Shown in pieces: positions 8,286 to 19,680 of a stretch of DNA of 64,000 nucleotides (position 1 is the stretch's first letter; the number at the start of each line of letters is the position of its first letter). The DNA lies in the NCBI RefSeq assembly GCF_004770045.1, contig NZ_RQFO01000004.1, positions 496,001-560,000 of the forward strand, given 5' to 3'. The notes under the pieces were generated by a model that saw nothing but the letters and a program-made list of their open reading frames with translations, ran no database searches and was not told the origin of the DNA. The position numbers and the translations under genes are program-made. Source of the DNA: Leptospira montravelensis (GTDB taxonomy: Bacteria > Spirochaetota > Leptospiria > Leptospirales > Leptospiraceae).

Positions 8286-9665
8286 TTACTCTTCGGTAAC
8301 CCCTGTAATGGTAAATCCATCTAGTAACATATACGGAACAAAAGACGATTCTCCCAAAAGTTCTCCTTCTTTGGAGATGGCTTCGATTTGGTTCAATGTA
8401 TCAAAGGCATTTCCCACAATTTGTACCTCTCTGACCGGGATTTTTTCTCCATTTTCTAAAAGGTATCCGCCTTTGATCACTCCCGAAAAATCACCCGAAG
8501 CTCCATCTTTGGTCCCCGAAATTCTGTTCACAAATAGAGTTTTTCCAGGGAGTTTAAAAAATTCATCTTTAGCGGAAGCGCCTGGGGCAATTTGTAATTG
8601 TTTGGGGCCACAACCAGGAAGGCTTTGGGCACCACCGGTGGCAGATCCATTGGATTTTTTAAGACCGGCTTTTTTAGCTTCATAGGTATTATAAAAATAG
8701 GTATCTAAAACCCCCGCTGTCAGCACTGATTTTTTGGAAGTAGGTAGGCCTTCGCGGTCAAACCCAGTGGAGCCCATAAAACTATTGTTTGTTGGATCAT
8801 CCCAAATGGACAGAAGAGGGGAGGCGACTTTTTCACCTAACTTTCCTGCCATTTTCGATTTGCCTTTCCGTAGGCTAGTCCCATTTAAAGACCCAATAAA
8901 AAGACCAAGAAAAAAGGAATACACAGCTTCGGGAGGAAGTAAAACTTTCCCTTGAAATCCGGAGATGGGTTTGGCATAAAGTGCCCCCATACATTTGTCT
9001 CCAAAATTCATAAAAGCCTTTTTCCATAGAGTTTGAAATTGTCCCTTATCAAACCCGCTTGCAGAATCATAATCAAAACTTCCGACGAGGTCCCCGTCCA
9101 CACCCATTCCCATCACAGAGGCTGATAGTTCCGCTCCAAGTTCATGGGCCATCACACCTTTGGAAGAAACAATGAGTTTATAACCTTTGCTAAGCGAAAA
9201 ATCTCCCGAGTCAATATTGACCTTGGGGTAAAGATCATTTCTCCAACCTAGAGCCTCTTTGGCAGAATTTACCAAATCTTCAATTCCCATTGTATCTAAA
9301 GAAGGATCATATTGGTTGAAATGGTTTTGGATGGATTCTGGTTCCGGTAGGCCCAAATCAAAATCCGGAGTGGATTGGCTTTTTGCCAAACTATAGGCTT
9401 CCTCAATGGACTCGTAAAGACTAGGGATATGATTGGAAATGATAAAACCTTGGTTTCCCTCAGTGATCACACGAATCCCAAACATATTTTCTTCGGTTGC
9501 CGTGCAGTTGTTTAGGTCATTTTTTTCTAAACTCACATCTTCCGAATAACCGTAACTAGAATAAATTTCTACTTGGTCGATTCCATTGGTTTTTGCTTTT
9601 TTGACTAAATTAGAAAGTAAATCTTTTTGGTCGTTCAAACGTTTTTCAATCGAAGTACGATCCAT
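8286..9665 (-). CDS. tldE: TldE/PmbA-type subunit of the TldD/E protease
   Basis: 459 residues of the PmbA/TldE family, the non-catalytic partner that joins TldD in a heterodimer degrading unfolded peptides and maturing some modified peptides. Family marks are the glycine-rich central segment (FDREGLPTSKK) and the C-terminal GGAQSLPGCGPKQLQIAPG. It lacks the HExxxH zinc site present in the neighbour, as expected for TldE. Its ATG shares one base with the tldD stop (TAATG), so synthesis of the two subunits is coupled. Confidence 0.88.
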   Translation of the reverse strand: MDRTSIEKRLNDQKDLLSNLVKKAKTNGIDQVEIYSSYGYSEDVSLEKNDLNNCTATEENMFGIRVITEGNQGFIISNHIPSLYESIEEAYSLAKSQSTPDFDLGLPEPESIQNHFNQYDPSLDTMGIEDLVNSAKEALGWRNDLYPKVNIDSGDFSLSKGYKLIVSSKGVMAHELGAELSASVMGMGVDGDLVGSFDYDSASGFDKGQFQTLWKKAFMNFGDKCMGALYAKPISGFQGKVLLPPEAVYSFFLGLFIGSLNGTSLRKGKSKMAGKLGEKVASPLLSIWDDPTNNSFMGSTGFDREGLPTSKKSVLTAGVLDTYFYNTYEAKKAGLKKSNGSATGGAQSLPGCGPKQLQIAPGASAKDEFFKLPGKTLFVNRISGTKDGASGDFSGVIKGGYLLENGEKIPVREVQIVGNAFDTLNQIEAISKEGELLGESSFVPYMLLDGFTITGVTEE

Positions 9666-11050
9666 TACTTACCACCTAACAATACTTTTGTGCGAACATA
9701 CGGGCCACCGGCATCTACTTTGGCTGGTTGTCCTTTTCCACAATGCCCCGAACCCAAATCCCATTTGAATTCTTTAGAAACCATATCTACATTTTGTAAT
9801 ACATCAAAGGCAAGACCAGACACAGTCACACCTTTCAAAAGTTCTGTGATTTTTCCATTTTGGATGCGGTAGGCTTTTTGAACGGCAAACATAAATTCAC
9901 CCGTCGCATCCGCTTGGCCATTTTTGGCACCATCCAAATAGAATCCGTCTTTGGTGTTTGCGATCATCTCATCCAAACTCGATTCGCCTGGCACAAGAAA
10001 TGTATTTCGCATACGAATTAGTGGAACATCACCATACTCCCAAGCCCTTGCCGAACCCGTAGGTGCCACACCAAATCGTTCTGCAGTTTCTCGGTTGTGG
10101 AGGTAAGAGGATAAAATTCCATTTTTAATGATGACAGTGTTTGTAGGAATCACTCCTTCATCATCCACAGGAATGGAACCACCGGCTCCTTCGTAATATT
10201 CAGAATATCCTGAGTCGCATAAAGTAACTAAGTCGGAACCAACCCTATGTCCAATTTTTCCTTGGGCCACAGATCCGGATAAAACAAAGTCTGCCTCGAC
10301 AGTATGACCAATGGCTTCGTGGACAAGGAGACCCACAATCGAGGGGGATAAAATCACAGTGGAAAGTCCACCATCGGGTAATGAACTTGAGAGTAAATCC
10401 ACAGCAGTTTTACAAGCTTCATCAGAAATTTCTGTAGGAGACTGGGAACGAAAAAGACAATCCCAACCACCTGTCACTCCGATCGAATGAGAACCCGACT
10501 CCATCTTTCCATCTTCTTTGGCTACAGCGGAGACTCGAAATTCGGGCCTTACCATACTAAAAAAACTGTCGGCTCCATCTGTAGTCACAATGGCTTTCTC
10601 TTCATAAATTTCAGAATACCCACAACCCACGGATTGGAGTTTTGCGGATTGTTTGGCTGCCGCATTTTGAATGTCGAGGACGAGTTTTAATTTTTCTTCT
10701 ACAGTGCGGTTACGAAAGTCCTCAATTCCTTTTCCGATAAAATCACCCACTGCAAAATTGGCCTTTGGCAAATGGGGAATTTTATCTTTTCGCAAAGCAG
10801 AAGATAGGCGAGCGGCTTTTTTGGCTACCTGGATGGCATTTTGGATGGAGGATTTGGAGATTTCGCTTGTGGAAGCAAAACCCCAAGTTCCCGCTTCTAA
10901 AACACGAACACCCACACCGGTTCTTTTGCGTAAGGCAGTGGATTCCACTCTGCCTCTTTCTGCATGAAAGGAACGACTTTCTTTATGATGGTATCTTAGT
11001 TCCACAAATCCGGACTCTTCGGCCAAACATTCTTTTAATAGGTTCCGCAT
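9665..11050 (-). CDS. tldD: TldD-type zinc metalloprotease subunit
   Basis: 461 residues of the TldD family (peptidase U62/M103). The zinc motif is H244-EAIGH-248, followed by TVEAD, with the distal region containing SGYSEYYEGAGGSIPVDDEG. The C-terminal segment (SGLAFDVLQNVDMVSKE) and a Gly/His-rich end (LGSGHCGKGQP) are typical. It forms the active subunit with the downstream TldE. Leptospira codes them adjacently, whereas E. coli separates tldD and pmbA. Start at the ATG that gives full-family length. Confidence 0.9.
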   Translation of the reverse strand: MRNLLKECLAEESGFVELRYHHKESRSFHAERGRVESTALRKRTGVGVRVLEAGTWGFASTSEISKSSIQNAIQVAKKAARLSSALRKDKIPHLPKANFAVGDFIGKGIEDFRNRTVEEKLKLVLDIQNAAAKQSAKLQSVGCGYSEIYEEKAIVTTDGADSFFSMVRPEFRVSAVAKEDGKMESGSHSIGVTGGWDCLFRSQSPTEISDEACKTAVDLLSSSLPDGGLSTVILSPSIVGLLVHEAIGHTVEADFVLSGSVAQGKIGHRVGSDLVTLCDSGYSEYYEGAGGSIPVDDEGVIPTNTVIIKNGILSSYLHNRETAERFGVAPTGSARAWEYGDVPLIRMRNTFLVPGESSLDEMIANTKDGFYLDGAKNGQADATGEFMFAVQKAYRIQNGKITELLKGVTVSGLAFDVLQNVDMVSKEFKWDLGSGHCGKGQPAKVDAGGPYVRTKVLLGGK

Positions 11051-11084
11051 AAGTACCTGCCTTATATTTTAATGATTATGATGA

Positions 11085-12098
11085 TTACGATTTGATTTGA
11101 GAATCAAAAAAATCTAGAAGGATACGAGGAAGCCATCTTCCTTCTGGATTGTCTGGTGAGGGATCACTGATAAAACCTACATGTCCTCCTTTTTCCGTAA
11201 GAACGGTTTGTAATAGAGGGAAAGACTTCCATCGAATTTCATGCCAGACTTCGGATGGAACTACTGGATCATCTTCCGCATGCACAATTAGGCCAGGAAC
11301 TTTGATTCCTCCTAAGTATTTGACACTGGAACAAATATTATAGTATTCCAATACATTCGCATAACCAGAAATAGGTGCCGTAAAATAATCATCAAAATCA
11401 AAAAAGGATTTACTGCGCAAAACTCTCTCTTTTACTTTATCCGAAATTTCATAAACCCCAGAAGTTACCTTTTCTTTCATGGTATCCAAAAAATGATCCC
11501 GGTAAAAATTACCAGCGCGGGAATCAATAAAGTCACAACTTCTTTTTAAATCCAAAGGAGGGGATGTGGCCGAAAAGGCTTTTGAATAATGTTCCCTTTT
11601 TTCTCCAAAAAATTTGATCACCATATTGGCGGACAATGAAAATCCAGAAACAAATATGGATCTGGAAAAATGTTTATAAATGTATTTTAAGACAACATCC
11701 AAGTCTTCCGATTGGCCGGCATTATAAGGTTTTTTGGCAATCCCAAGTCCACGACCACAGTTGCGCAAATTCATTCGAATTACCCCATAACCACGGTTTA
11801 GCGCTTCTTTGCCTACGCTGACCATATAATGAGATTCCGAACTTCCTTCCATTCCATGAATGAGAAGTAAATAATGGCCGTTCCACTTGGAGGCATTTTT
11901 TCGAACTTGGGAGAGAGGGGGATTGTGTTCTAACCAAAGAAGATCCCCAGACCCATCGTTTGTGGGAATGAGGATACTCTCGGAATAATACTCATCCTCA
12001 AGAGAATTGTCTGGAGGAAAGAGTACGTTGTAGACAGTTTGTAAATGCCTACCTTCTAAAAATCGTCTGGGTTTGAATTCTCTGTTAGACGACGTCAA
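11085..12098 (-). CDS. YheT/ABHD1-type alpha/beta hydrolase
   Basis: 337 residues of the YheT esterase family. The N-terminal [11 protein letters not shown] is family-typical. The nucleophile elbow is GFSLSAN (Ser), the acid lies in [10 protein letters not shown] and the histidine in EKGGHVGFI; the oxyanion segment is [13 protein letters not shown]. It is a predicted cytoplasmic esterase or lipase with unknown natural substrate. The start overlaps the clpP stop by 14 bases, so the two are probably translated from one message. Confidence 0.85.
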   Translation of the reverse strand: MTSSNREFKPRRFLEGRHLQTVYNVLFPPDNSLEDEYYSESILIPTNDGSGDLLWLEHNPPLSQVRKNASKWNGHYLLLIHGMEGSSESHYMVSVGKEALNRGYGVIRMNLRNCGRGLGIAKKPYNAGQSEDLDVVLKYIYKHFSRSIFVSGFSLSANMVIKFFGEKREHYSKAFSATSPPLDLKRSCDFIDSRAGNFYRDHFLDTMKEKVTSGVYEISDKVKERVLRSKSFFDFDDYFTAPISGYANVLEYYNICSSVKYLGGIKVPGLIVHAEDDPVVPSEVWHEIRWKSFPLLQTVLTEKGGHVGFISDPSPDNPEGRWLPRILLDFFDSQIKS

Positions 12099-12693
12099 TT
12101 GTGTTTACGATCTTATCTACAATCCCGTAAGCTAGTGCTTGGTCGGCATCCATATAATAATCGCGATCAGTGTCTTCCACCAATTGTTCGTAGGTTTTGC
12201 CACAAGCCTCAGCTAACATTTGATTGAGTTTTTCTTTAGTTTTGACAATGTCTTGCGCATGGATGAGTAAATCCGTAGCAGGAGCTTGGATTTGTCCTCC
12301 AATCGAAGGTTGGTGGATCATCACTCGACCGTTAGGCCAGATGTAACGATTCCCTTTTTTTCCTCCAATGAGAAGGATAGAACCCATAGATGCGGCCATT
12401 CCCATACATACTGTATGCACTGGCGAGGAAATCATCTGCATGGTGTCATAAACGACTAGTCCAGAGGTGACAACACCACCGGGGCTATTGATATAAAACG
12501 TAATTGGTTTTCCAGGATCTACCATTTCCAAATACATAAGTTTGGCTGTGAGTTCCTTTGAGGATTCGTCAGTGACAGGACCCCAGAGAAAGATTTTCCG
12601 TTTTTCCAGGAATTTCTTACCCATGTTTTTGTCGCTAATGAGATCTTGGATGGTTTCGGTGATTTCTTTTTCTGGTGTTTCTTCTTCTGGCAT
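12085..12693 (-). CDS. clpP: ATP-dependent Clp protease proteolytic subunit
   Basis: 202 residues of the ClpP serine peptidase, which forms two stacked heptameric rings fed by ClpX or ClpA. Catalytic Ser102 lies in GMAASMGS, His127 in VMIHQPS, and the Asp in the [12 protein letters not shown] segment; FYINSPGG precedes them. The N-terminus is about 30 residues longer than usual and acidic ([13 protein letters not shown]). No clpX or tig is adjacent, unlike the common order, so this may be one of several ClpP paralogues. Confidence 0.92.
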   Translation of the reverse strand: MPEEETPEKEITETIQDLISDKNMGKKFLEKRKIFLWGPVTDESSKELTAKLMYLEMVDPGKPITFYINSPGGVVTSGLVVYDTMQMISSPVHTVCMGMAASMGSILLIGGKKGNRYIWPNGRVMIHQPSIGGQIQAPATDLLIHAQDIVKTKEKLNQMLAEACGKTYEQLVEDTDRDYYMDADQALAYGIVDKIVNTIDVV

Positions 12694-12694
12694 A

Positions 12695-13162
12695 TTAATT
12701 CAGTCTTTTGTGATTAGACATAGGTTGCAAGCGTTTCAGCTTGAAGTAAACGCCTAGAATCAGGAAAACACTGAAAGAAATAAAAAAGAAACGTAATAAA
12801 AAGAGGGGTGGTTCTTTCCATTCCCCACTGAGTCCCGCGGTGCGAAATGTCGCAGCAGGAATCACCTTTGGTTTTTCTGGTGATTGAGAGATTGATTCTT
12901 CAAATTTCAATACATGTGCCGTTTCAGAAAGTAGGTAGTACTTCCTTGCTTCCTGTTCCAAGGCATAAACATCATTTTTTAGTCGGCGTTCTTTTTCTTC
13001 CAACCCTTGGTTTTCGACCACAAGCCTCTCTACTTCCGCATTGAGATTTTGTAACTCTTTCTCTAGGCGCATACGTTCAGCTATCCCCGACTCGGACAAA
13101 AGTCCGAGGTAGAGACCAGCACAAATATACGTTACGAGTAGGGAAGCTTTGGTTGGTGTCAT
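12695..13162 (-). CDS. FtsB/DivIC-like septum protein with extra C-terminal membrane helix
   Basis: 155 residues. The first 20 form a membrane helix, followed by a coiled coil (about 28-75, [18 protein letters not shown] onward) and the short [11 protein letters not shown] block characteristic of the FtsB/DivIC division proteins. A second hydrophobic helix ([19 protein letters not shown]) near residues 122-142 is unusual for the family and predicts a hairpin topology. It sits between eno and clpP with 1-base gaps; the eno-ftsB order is common in bacteria and supports the call. Confidence 0.75.
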   Translation of the reverse strand: MTPTKASLLVTYICAGLYLGLLSESGIAERMRLEKELQNLNAEVERLVVENQGLEEKERRLKNDVYALEQEARKYYLLSETAHVLKFEESISQSPEKPKVIPAATFRTAGLSGEWKEPPLFLLRFFFISFSVFLILGVYFKLKRLQPMSNHKRLN

Positions 13163-13163
13163 A

Positions 13164-14480
<1,317 letters not shown>

Positions 14481-14587
14481 CTAAGGGATAATTTCCTCCC
14501 AGTCTTAGGAATTTTAAGCCTCTGACAATAAACTTTTTCGACAAAGAGCCTAGTTCCAGGAAAATGACTTAAAAAGAAGAGGGAACC

Positions 14588-16393
14588 GTGAACGAACGCC
14601 AAAAATTCACCCGCAATTTTTCCATTATTGCCCATGTCGACCACGGAAAGTCCACTCTGGCGGATCGTTTGCTTGAGATTGGTCTTGTCACCGACCAACG
14701 GACAAAAAAAGACCAAATCCTCGATTCTATGGACATCGAAAGAGAACGTGGAATCACGATTAAAGCGAACAATGCGTCCTTTGATTATCATGCCAAAGAT
14801 GGAAACATATACCACCTGAATTTAATTGATACCCCGGGCCACGTAGACTTTACGTACGAAGTGTCTCGTTCCCTTGCAGCATGTGAAGGGGTTTTACTCA
14901 TCGTAGATGCAAGCCAAGGGGTGGAAGCTCAAACTTTGGCCAATTTATATTTAGCGATGGATCTTGATCTTCGCATAATTCCCGTTATCAATAAAATTGA
15001 TCTTCCTTCTGCCGACATTGACAAATGTAAACTCATGATCGAAGAATCATTGGGGCTCAATCCAGAGGAAGCTATTCCGATTTCTGCAAAAACGGGACTA
15101 AACGTTCAGGACGTTTTAGAAGCAATATGTTATTTATTACCTCCTCCTGTTGGAGATGTAGATGCTCCTCTCAAAGCATTAATTTATGATTCCTTCTTTG
15201 ACACCTATATGGGTGTGGTTGCCAAAGTTCGTTTGTATGATGGAAAACTTCGCAAAGGTGAAATGATCCATATGATGAACATTGGGCGTCAATTTACGGT
15301 TACAGAAGTGGGAATCAATAGACTTTCTATGGTAGCTTGCGAAGAACTCCAAGCAGGTGATGTAGGTTATGTGGTCGCTGGGATGAAAAAGATGGGAGAT
15401 GCCAAAACCGGAGATACCATAACACATGCCAATAGACAAACCGCCGAAGATGTGAAAGGGTTTAAGGATGCAAAACCTATGGTATTTGCAGGACTTTTCC
15501 CCATCAACGGGGAAGACTTTGATGCCCTTGTGGATGCAATCGAAAAACTAAAGTTAAATGACTCGGCTCTTACTTTTGAAAGGGAAAATTCGGCAGCCTT
15601 AGGATTTGGATTTCGGGTAGGGTATCTTGGTCTCCTTCATATGGAAATTGTTCAGGAAAGGTTGGAGCGTGAATTTAATTTAGCCCTGATCACAACGGCT
15701 CCCTCGGTAAAATTTCGAATCACAACAACCAAAGACGATGTGATCGAAGTGGATAACCCAAGTAAATGGCCAGATCCTATTTTGATTGGAAAGTCGGAAG
15801 AACCTTTTGTCAAAGCAACCATTATTGCACCCGAATCATACGTCGGAAATATCATGTCACTTGTGATCGAAAAACGAGGGATCCATATGGATACAGTTTA
15901 TCTTTCGAAAGACAAACTCCAACTTACATACGAACTTCCGTTAGCTGAGCTTATTTTTGAGTTTTATGACAAACTCAAATCTTATACCAAAGGATATGCT
16001 TCCTTGGATTACGAAGAAGTGGGTTATAGAGATTCAAAACTCGTTCGTATGGATATCCTTGTGAATGGGGAACCGGTGGATGCACTCTCTTCCATAGTTC
16101 ACAAATCCAAAGCCGAGGAAAGGGGTAGGGTTATCATTGAAAAATTAAAAGACCTCATCCCTCGCCACCAATTTATGATCCCGCTCCAAGCAGCCATTGG
16201 CTCCAAAGTGGTAGCCCGGGAAAGTATTTCCGCCCTTCGTAAGAACGTAACAGCAAAGTGTTATGGTGGGGACATTTCCCGTAAGAAAAAACTTCTAGAG
16301 AAACAAAAAGAAGGAAAAAAACGAATGAAACAAATTGGAAATGTGGAAATCCCACAGGAAGCCTTCCTTTCCATTTTAAAAACTGGGGACTAG
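14588..16393 (+). CDS. lepA: Elongation factor 4 (LepA) GTPase
   Basis: 601 residues, full length. A translational GTPase that back-translocates or stabilises ribosomes under stress. G1 is [15 protein letters not shown], the effector region is ERERGITI, G3 is DTPGHVDF, and G4 is NKIDLPSAD; the LepA-specific C-terminal domain ends in [20 protein letters not shown]. Start is GTG at 14588 after GAGGGAACC. A long imperfect hairpin at 16396-16434 follows the stop. Confidence 0.96.
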   Translation: MNERQKFTRNFSIIAHVDHGKSTLADRLLEIGLVTDQRTKKDQILDSMDIERERGITIKANNASFDYHAKDGNIYHLNLIDTPGHVDFTYEVSRSLAACEGVLLIVDASQGVEAQTLANLYLAMDLDLRIIPVINKIDLPSADIDKCKLMIEESLGLNPEEAIPISAKTGLNVQDVLEAICYLLPPPVGDVDAPLKALIYDSFFDTYMGVVAKVRLYDGKLRKGEMIHMMNIGRQFTVTEVGINRLSMVACEELQAGDVGYVVAGMKKMGDAKTGDTITHANRQTAEDVKGFKDAKPMVFAGLFPINGEDFDALVDAIEKLKLNDSALTFERENSAALGFGFRVGYLGLLHMEIVQERLEREFNLALITTAPSVKFRITTTKDDVIEVDNPSKWPDPILIGKSEEPFVKATIIAPESYVGNIMSLVIEKRGIHMDTVYLSKDKLQLTYELPLAELIFEFYDKLKSYTKGYASLDYEEVGYRDSKLVRMDILVNGEPVDALSSIVHKSKAEERGRVIIEKLKDLIPRHQFMIPLQAAIGSKVVARESISALRKNVTAKCYGGDISRKKKLLEKQKEGKKRMKQIGNVEIPQEAFLSILKTGD

Positions 16394-16395
16394 AA

Positions 16396-16434
16396 CTCAA
16401 CATTGTGCCAAGATTTCTTTTGGCACAAATTGAG
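16396..16434 (+). terminator. Long hairpin after lepA
   Basis: CTCAA/TTGAG outer arms and a perfect 9-bp inner stem (TTGTGCCAA 16403-16411, TTGGCACAA 16420-16428) with an 8-base loop. No T run follows, so it may attenuate or protect the 3' end rather than fully terminate; the next gene begins about 65 bases on. Confidence 0.5.
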
Positions 16435-16497
16435 ACCGGGTTTGCGGGGTCGCCACTGGCAAAGTACATGAATCCAAAAAAACAAGGTTAATACAAA

Positions 16498-17673
16498 ATG
16501 AATCTTGTTCCTTCTAGCATTACTGGTCGTTCCCAATTTTTCCCCACACTCCCAGTCCGCATTTCAGAGATCCCTTTTGACGCATTCGATTTTATACATA
16601 AAGAAACGAAGTTTACCACAGAACCGCACTCTACGCCCTCCCTTCCGACTCTTTATTTCATACGGGATGACTTACTTCCCCTTGGTTTTGGAACGAAGTG
16701 GAGAAAGACGCAAGGGATCCTCCAATATTTACAAAAGAATCAAATCCCAAAAGTGCTCCTATGGGGTTCCATTCATGGAAACTATTTGGCAAGTTTTTCA
16801 ACCATTCTCCGTAAGAATGGATTCACTGTGGATACCATTGCTTATACAAGAGATCCACATTTAAGATCTTATAACGAAAGATTGGTTCGAGGGCATTCTC
16901 ATACTTTGGTCTGTTATGCGAACCGAATGTTAGCCTTTAATGATTGGCTGGCAAAAGAAAGAAGTTATCAGGGATTCTCTTTACCTGAATTTGGAATCCA
17001 CTTAGGACAAAACCTTGGACTCCGTTCTTTCTGGCAGGAACTGGAGAAAAAAATCTTTCAGTCTCAAGGTACCACTCCAGATAAGAAGGATCCAAAACCA
17101 CTTACCAAGCAAAAAATCAATGCCATCCTACGAATGGAAATTGGATCTGGCGCCACCTTCCTTTCTGCATTTGATTATTTTTATGAATCTTCCATTTCCG
17201 TACAAGGAGTGATGGTAGGCGAAAAGAAAGAAACTTGGCTCACAAAGTCTGAAGATTTACAAAAACAGTTGGGACTAAAAACAATCCTCATCCCGACAGA
17301 ACAAATATTGGATATCCCAAAAGAAACAAATCCATCCCTAGTCCAAAGGCATTTAGGAAACACTACTAGTAAAATTCAAACTAACCTTTCCTTTGGGAAA
17401 CAAATGAAGTCCCAAAAACCGTGGATTTTCGATTTTTATCGAAATACAAATATCCTCTTAGAACCGATTTATAGTGGAATGACGGTTAAACCCTTACTGC
17501 GGGAAATATACGAGATGCAGATAACTTCCCCAAATCCCTTGCCAACTCCTTTAAAATCATTGGCTTCCAATAAAAATCCAAACATTACCATAAAACCTGT
17601 TCCCATTTTTTACCTACACCAAGGGGGCCAAATCCAACATCTAGATTTGATTTTGGAAAAGGATCCGAAATGA
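16498..17673 (+). CDS. PLP-dependent enzyme related to ACC deaminase / D-cysteine desulfhydrase
   Basis: 391 residues of fold-type II. The segment IRDDLLPLGFGTKWRKTQGIL matches the family's R-D-D-L...G-N-K-x-R-K, making Lys67 the likely cofactor-binding lysine. Next is LLWGSIHGNYLASFSTILRK, corresponding to the phosphate/substrate loop (GG-x-Q-S-N-H), where Ile-His-Gly-Asn replaces the usual Gln-Ser-Asn-His. A later LEPIYSGMTVKPLL matches L-D-P-V-Y-T-G-K. The substrate is uncertain given these changes. The glycosyltransferase gene overlaps its stop by 4 bases. Confidence 0.65.
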   Translation: MNLVPSSITGRSQFFPTLPVRISEIPFDAFDFIHKETKFTTEPHSTPSLPTLYFIRDDLLPLGFGTKWRKTQGILQYLQKNQIPKVLLWGSIHGNYLASFSTILRKNGFTVDTIAYTRDPHLRSYNERLVRGHSHTLVCYANRMLAFNDWLAKERSYQGFSLPEFGIHLGQNLGLRSFWQELEKKIFQSQGTTPDKKDPKPLTKQKINAILRMEIGSGATFLSAFDYFYESSISVQGVMVGEKKETWLTKSEDLQKQLGLKTILIPTEQILDIPKETNPSLVQRHLGNTTSKIQTNLSFGKQMKSQKPWIFDFYRNTNILLEPIYSGMTVKPLLREIYEMQITSPNPLPTPLKSLASNKNPNITIKPVPIFYLHQGGQIQHLDLILEKDPK

Positions 17674-18623
17674 TTCCTTTCGATAGACCGCTTGTATCCA
17701 TCATCCTTCCCACGTTTAACCGAAAGAGAATTGTGGACAGAGCGGTACAATCTGTAATTAGCCAAACCTATCCAAACTGGGAACTCCATATTGTGGATGA
17801 TGGATCCACTGATGATACTTGGAGGGATCTACTTTCTAAACTACCTCGGTGGAAAGGGGAACTATCTTCTTTTGGTAGAAACAAAAAATCCATCCAAGTC
17901 CACCAAACAGAACATAGGGGAGTGAGCGGAGCCAGAAACTTTGGAGTGGAGAGGGCAGAGGGTGATTGGATTGCCTTTTTAGATTCGGATGACGAGTGGT
18001 ATCCAGAAAAGCTATCTAAACAAATGGAATTTCATAAAACGCATCCAGAATTGTTCTTTTCCCAAACGAGAGAGGTCTGGAACAAAAAAGGAAATTTAAT
18101 GGAACCCAAAGGTAAATACCAGAAACGTTTCGGTATGTTTTTAAAAGAATCCTTGGAACTCTGTATGGTGACCTCTTCCAGTTTTTTGGCCTATAATCCA
18201 ACTTTCAATGAGATCGGACAATTTCGCACCGAACTACCTGTATGTGAAGATTATGATTTATGGAATCGAATTCTTTTGGCGGGGTATTCCATAGGCCTAA
18301 TCGAGGAAAACTTAATGGTTCGTTATGGTGGCCATGAGGATCAACTTTCCAACCAGTATATAGCTCTTGAAAGATTTCGTTTGTATTCGCTACTGCTTAC
18401 AAAAGAGGAATTTCGAAAAAATGGAAAATGGGATTTGTTAGCACTACAGACAAGGTCTCTTTTCCAAAACGCAATCAAGTCTAGGTTGGATACCATCCTC
18501 CAAGGTCGGATCAAACGCGGGAAAGATATAAATTGGATAGAACGTTTGAATGATGATTTTCTATCGGAAAAACCAATTTCCCAATTGGAATTATCGGCTT
18601 TGTTAGTTGACTCTCAGTTTTAA
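17670..18623 (+). CDS. Family 2 glycosyltransferase
   Basis: 317 residues with a GT-A fold: VSIILPTFNR at the start, nucleotide-binding VDDGSTDDT, GARNFGVE, and the metal-binding motif FLDSDDEW, then a probable catalytic CEDYDLWNRILLAG. No membrane helix. It likely adds a sugar to lipopolysaccharide or another surface glycan. Its ATG lies inside the stop of the PLP enzyme gene (ATGA), so the two genes are coupled, an unusual pairing. Confidence 0.85.
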   Translation: MIPFDRPLVSIILPTFNRKRIVDRAVQSVISQTYPNWELHIVDDGSTDDTWRDLLSKLPRWKGELSSFGRNKKSIQVHQTEHRGVSGARNFGVERAEGDWIAFLDSDDEWYPEKLSKQMEFHKTHPELFFSQTREVWNKKGNLMEPKGKYQKRFGMFLKESLELCMVTSSSFLAYNPTFNEIGQFRTELPVCEDYDLWNRILLAGYSIGLIEENLMVRYGGHEDQLSNQYIALERFRLYSLLLTKEEFRKNGKWDLLALQTRSLFQNAIKSRLDTILQGRIKRGKDINWIERLNDDFLSEKPISQLELSALLVDSQF

Positions 18624-18831
18624 TCTAAAGAAAGTCGAGATCTATATTCCTATCCTTGTATTTTCTACGATTAACCCTTTTTAATTTTTAAGTTGTCCAT
18701 TAGATTCTGTTATAAGGATTCAAAAGCTGAATCCAGAGAAGGAAGTAAAAGCAAAGTACATCATAAAACTCTATGCTAAAAAATTTGAATGGAAAAAAAA
18801 TTTGAGAGTTAAGAAAAAGCCCCTATTAAAC

Positions 18832-18860
18832 AAAAAAACCCGACTGTTTCCAATCGGGTT
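18832..18860 (-). terminator. Intrinsic terminator of the sdhCAB operon
   Basis: On the minus strand AACCCGA pairs with TCGGGTT (18854-18860 with 18837-18843) around a 10-base loop, followed by a T run (18832-18838). Positioned about 80 bases after the sdhB stop. Confidence 0.8.
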
Positions 18861-18869
18861 ATTGCCTAG

Positions 18870-18899
18870 TTGTCACATAAACCAATGATTTTGTGACAA
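18870..18899. repeat. TTGTCACA / TGTGACAA inverted repeat
   Basis: A perfect 8-bp inverted repeat (18870-18877 and 18892-18899) with a 14-base spacer, lying between the sdhB stop and the terminator. It may be an additional RNA hairpin in the sdh 3' end. The half-sites look like parts of a CRP/FNR site, but they are outward-facing and too far apart for one. Confidence 0.4.
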
Positions 18900-18939
18900 T
18901 CCATATAACAGAGACCACACTCTCTAATACCTACTGGCT

Positions 18940-19680
18940 TTAGGAGGAAATATACTCTCTGTTAAGTCTAGTGATGAAGTTTACCGAAATTTCCTTAGGG
19001 CAAGCTGCTTCACATTCGTATTGGTTTGTACAATTTCCAAATCCTTCTTTATCCATTGCACTTACCATTTTACGAACCCGTTCTTTCTTTTCGACCACAC
19101 CTTGTGGAAGGAGGGCTAAGTGAGAAACTTTTGCAGAAACAAACAACATTGCCGATGCATTTTTACATGCAGCCACACATGCCCCGCATCCAATACAAGT
19201 TGCTGCATCCATAGCAAGGTCAGCATCTACTTTTGGAATAGGGAGTGCATTTCCATCGGGAGCTCCACCAGTATTGATGGAGACATATCCACCAGCTTGT
19301 ATGATCCGATCAAAAGCAGAACGATCCACAATTAAATCTTTTGCCACAGGGAAAGCTTTGGCTCGCCAAGGTTCAATATAAACTGTGTCTCCATCTTTGA
19401 ACTTACGCATATGCAATTGGCAAGTGGTAGTTCCTTTTTCTGGACCATGCGGAACGCCGTTGATCACCATAGAACAAGACCCACAAATTCCCTCGCGGCA
19501 GTCATGGTCAAAGGCAATTGGATCATCACCTTTTTTGATTAAGCCATCATTAACAACATCCAACATCTCAAGAAAAGACATATGTTCGCTGATATTGTTT
19601 GCTTCATAACTCACCATGCGACCTTTATCGTTTTTATCTTTTTGTCGCCAAACTTTAAGGTGTAACTTCATAGTATCCAT
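18940..19680 (-). CDS. sdhB: Succinate dehydrogenase/fumarate reductase iron-sulfur subunit
   Basis: 246 residues. The plant-type ferredoxin half has CREGICGSC and a fourth Cys in TTCQLH (2Fe-2S). The second half has [11 protein letters not shown] and [15 protein letters not shown] for the 4Fe-4S and 3Fe-4S centres. It passes electrons from SdhA to the membrane cytochrome. Its ATG shares one base with the sdhA stop. Part of an sdhC-sdhA-sdhB operon. Confidence 0.95.
   Translation of the reverse strand: MDTMKLHLKVWRQKDKNDKGRMVSYEANNISEHMSFLEMLDVVNDGLIKKGDDPIAFDHDCREGICGSCSMVINGVPHGPEKGTTTCQLHMRKFKDGDTVYIEPWRAKAFPVAKDLIVDRSAFDRIIQAGGYVSINTGGAPDGNALPIPKVDADLAMDAATCIGCGACVAACKNASAMLFVSAKVSHLALLPQGVVEKKERVRKMVSAMDKEGFGNCTNQYECEAACPKEISVNFITRLNREYISS

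Larger units (their letters stand above)
18624..18939. other. Convergent intergenic region, no gene seen
   Basis: 316 bases between the glycosyltransferase (+) and sdhB (-). The first 200 bases are AT-rich without a convincing open reading frame. The last 110 hold the sdh terminator (18832-18860) and a second inverted repeat (18870-18899). Confidence 0.6.

Noticed and set aside
18870..18899. CRP/FNR-type binding site
   Set aside because: The half-sites face the wrong way and are 14 bases apart, and the site lies downstream of sdhB, so an RNA hairpin is more likely.
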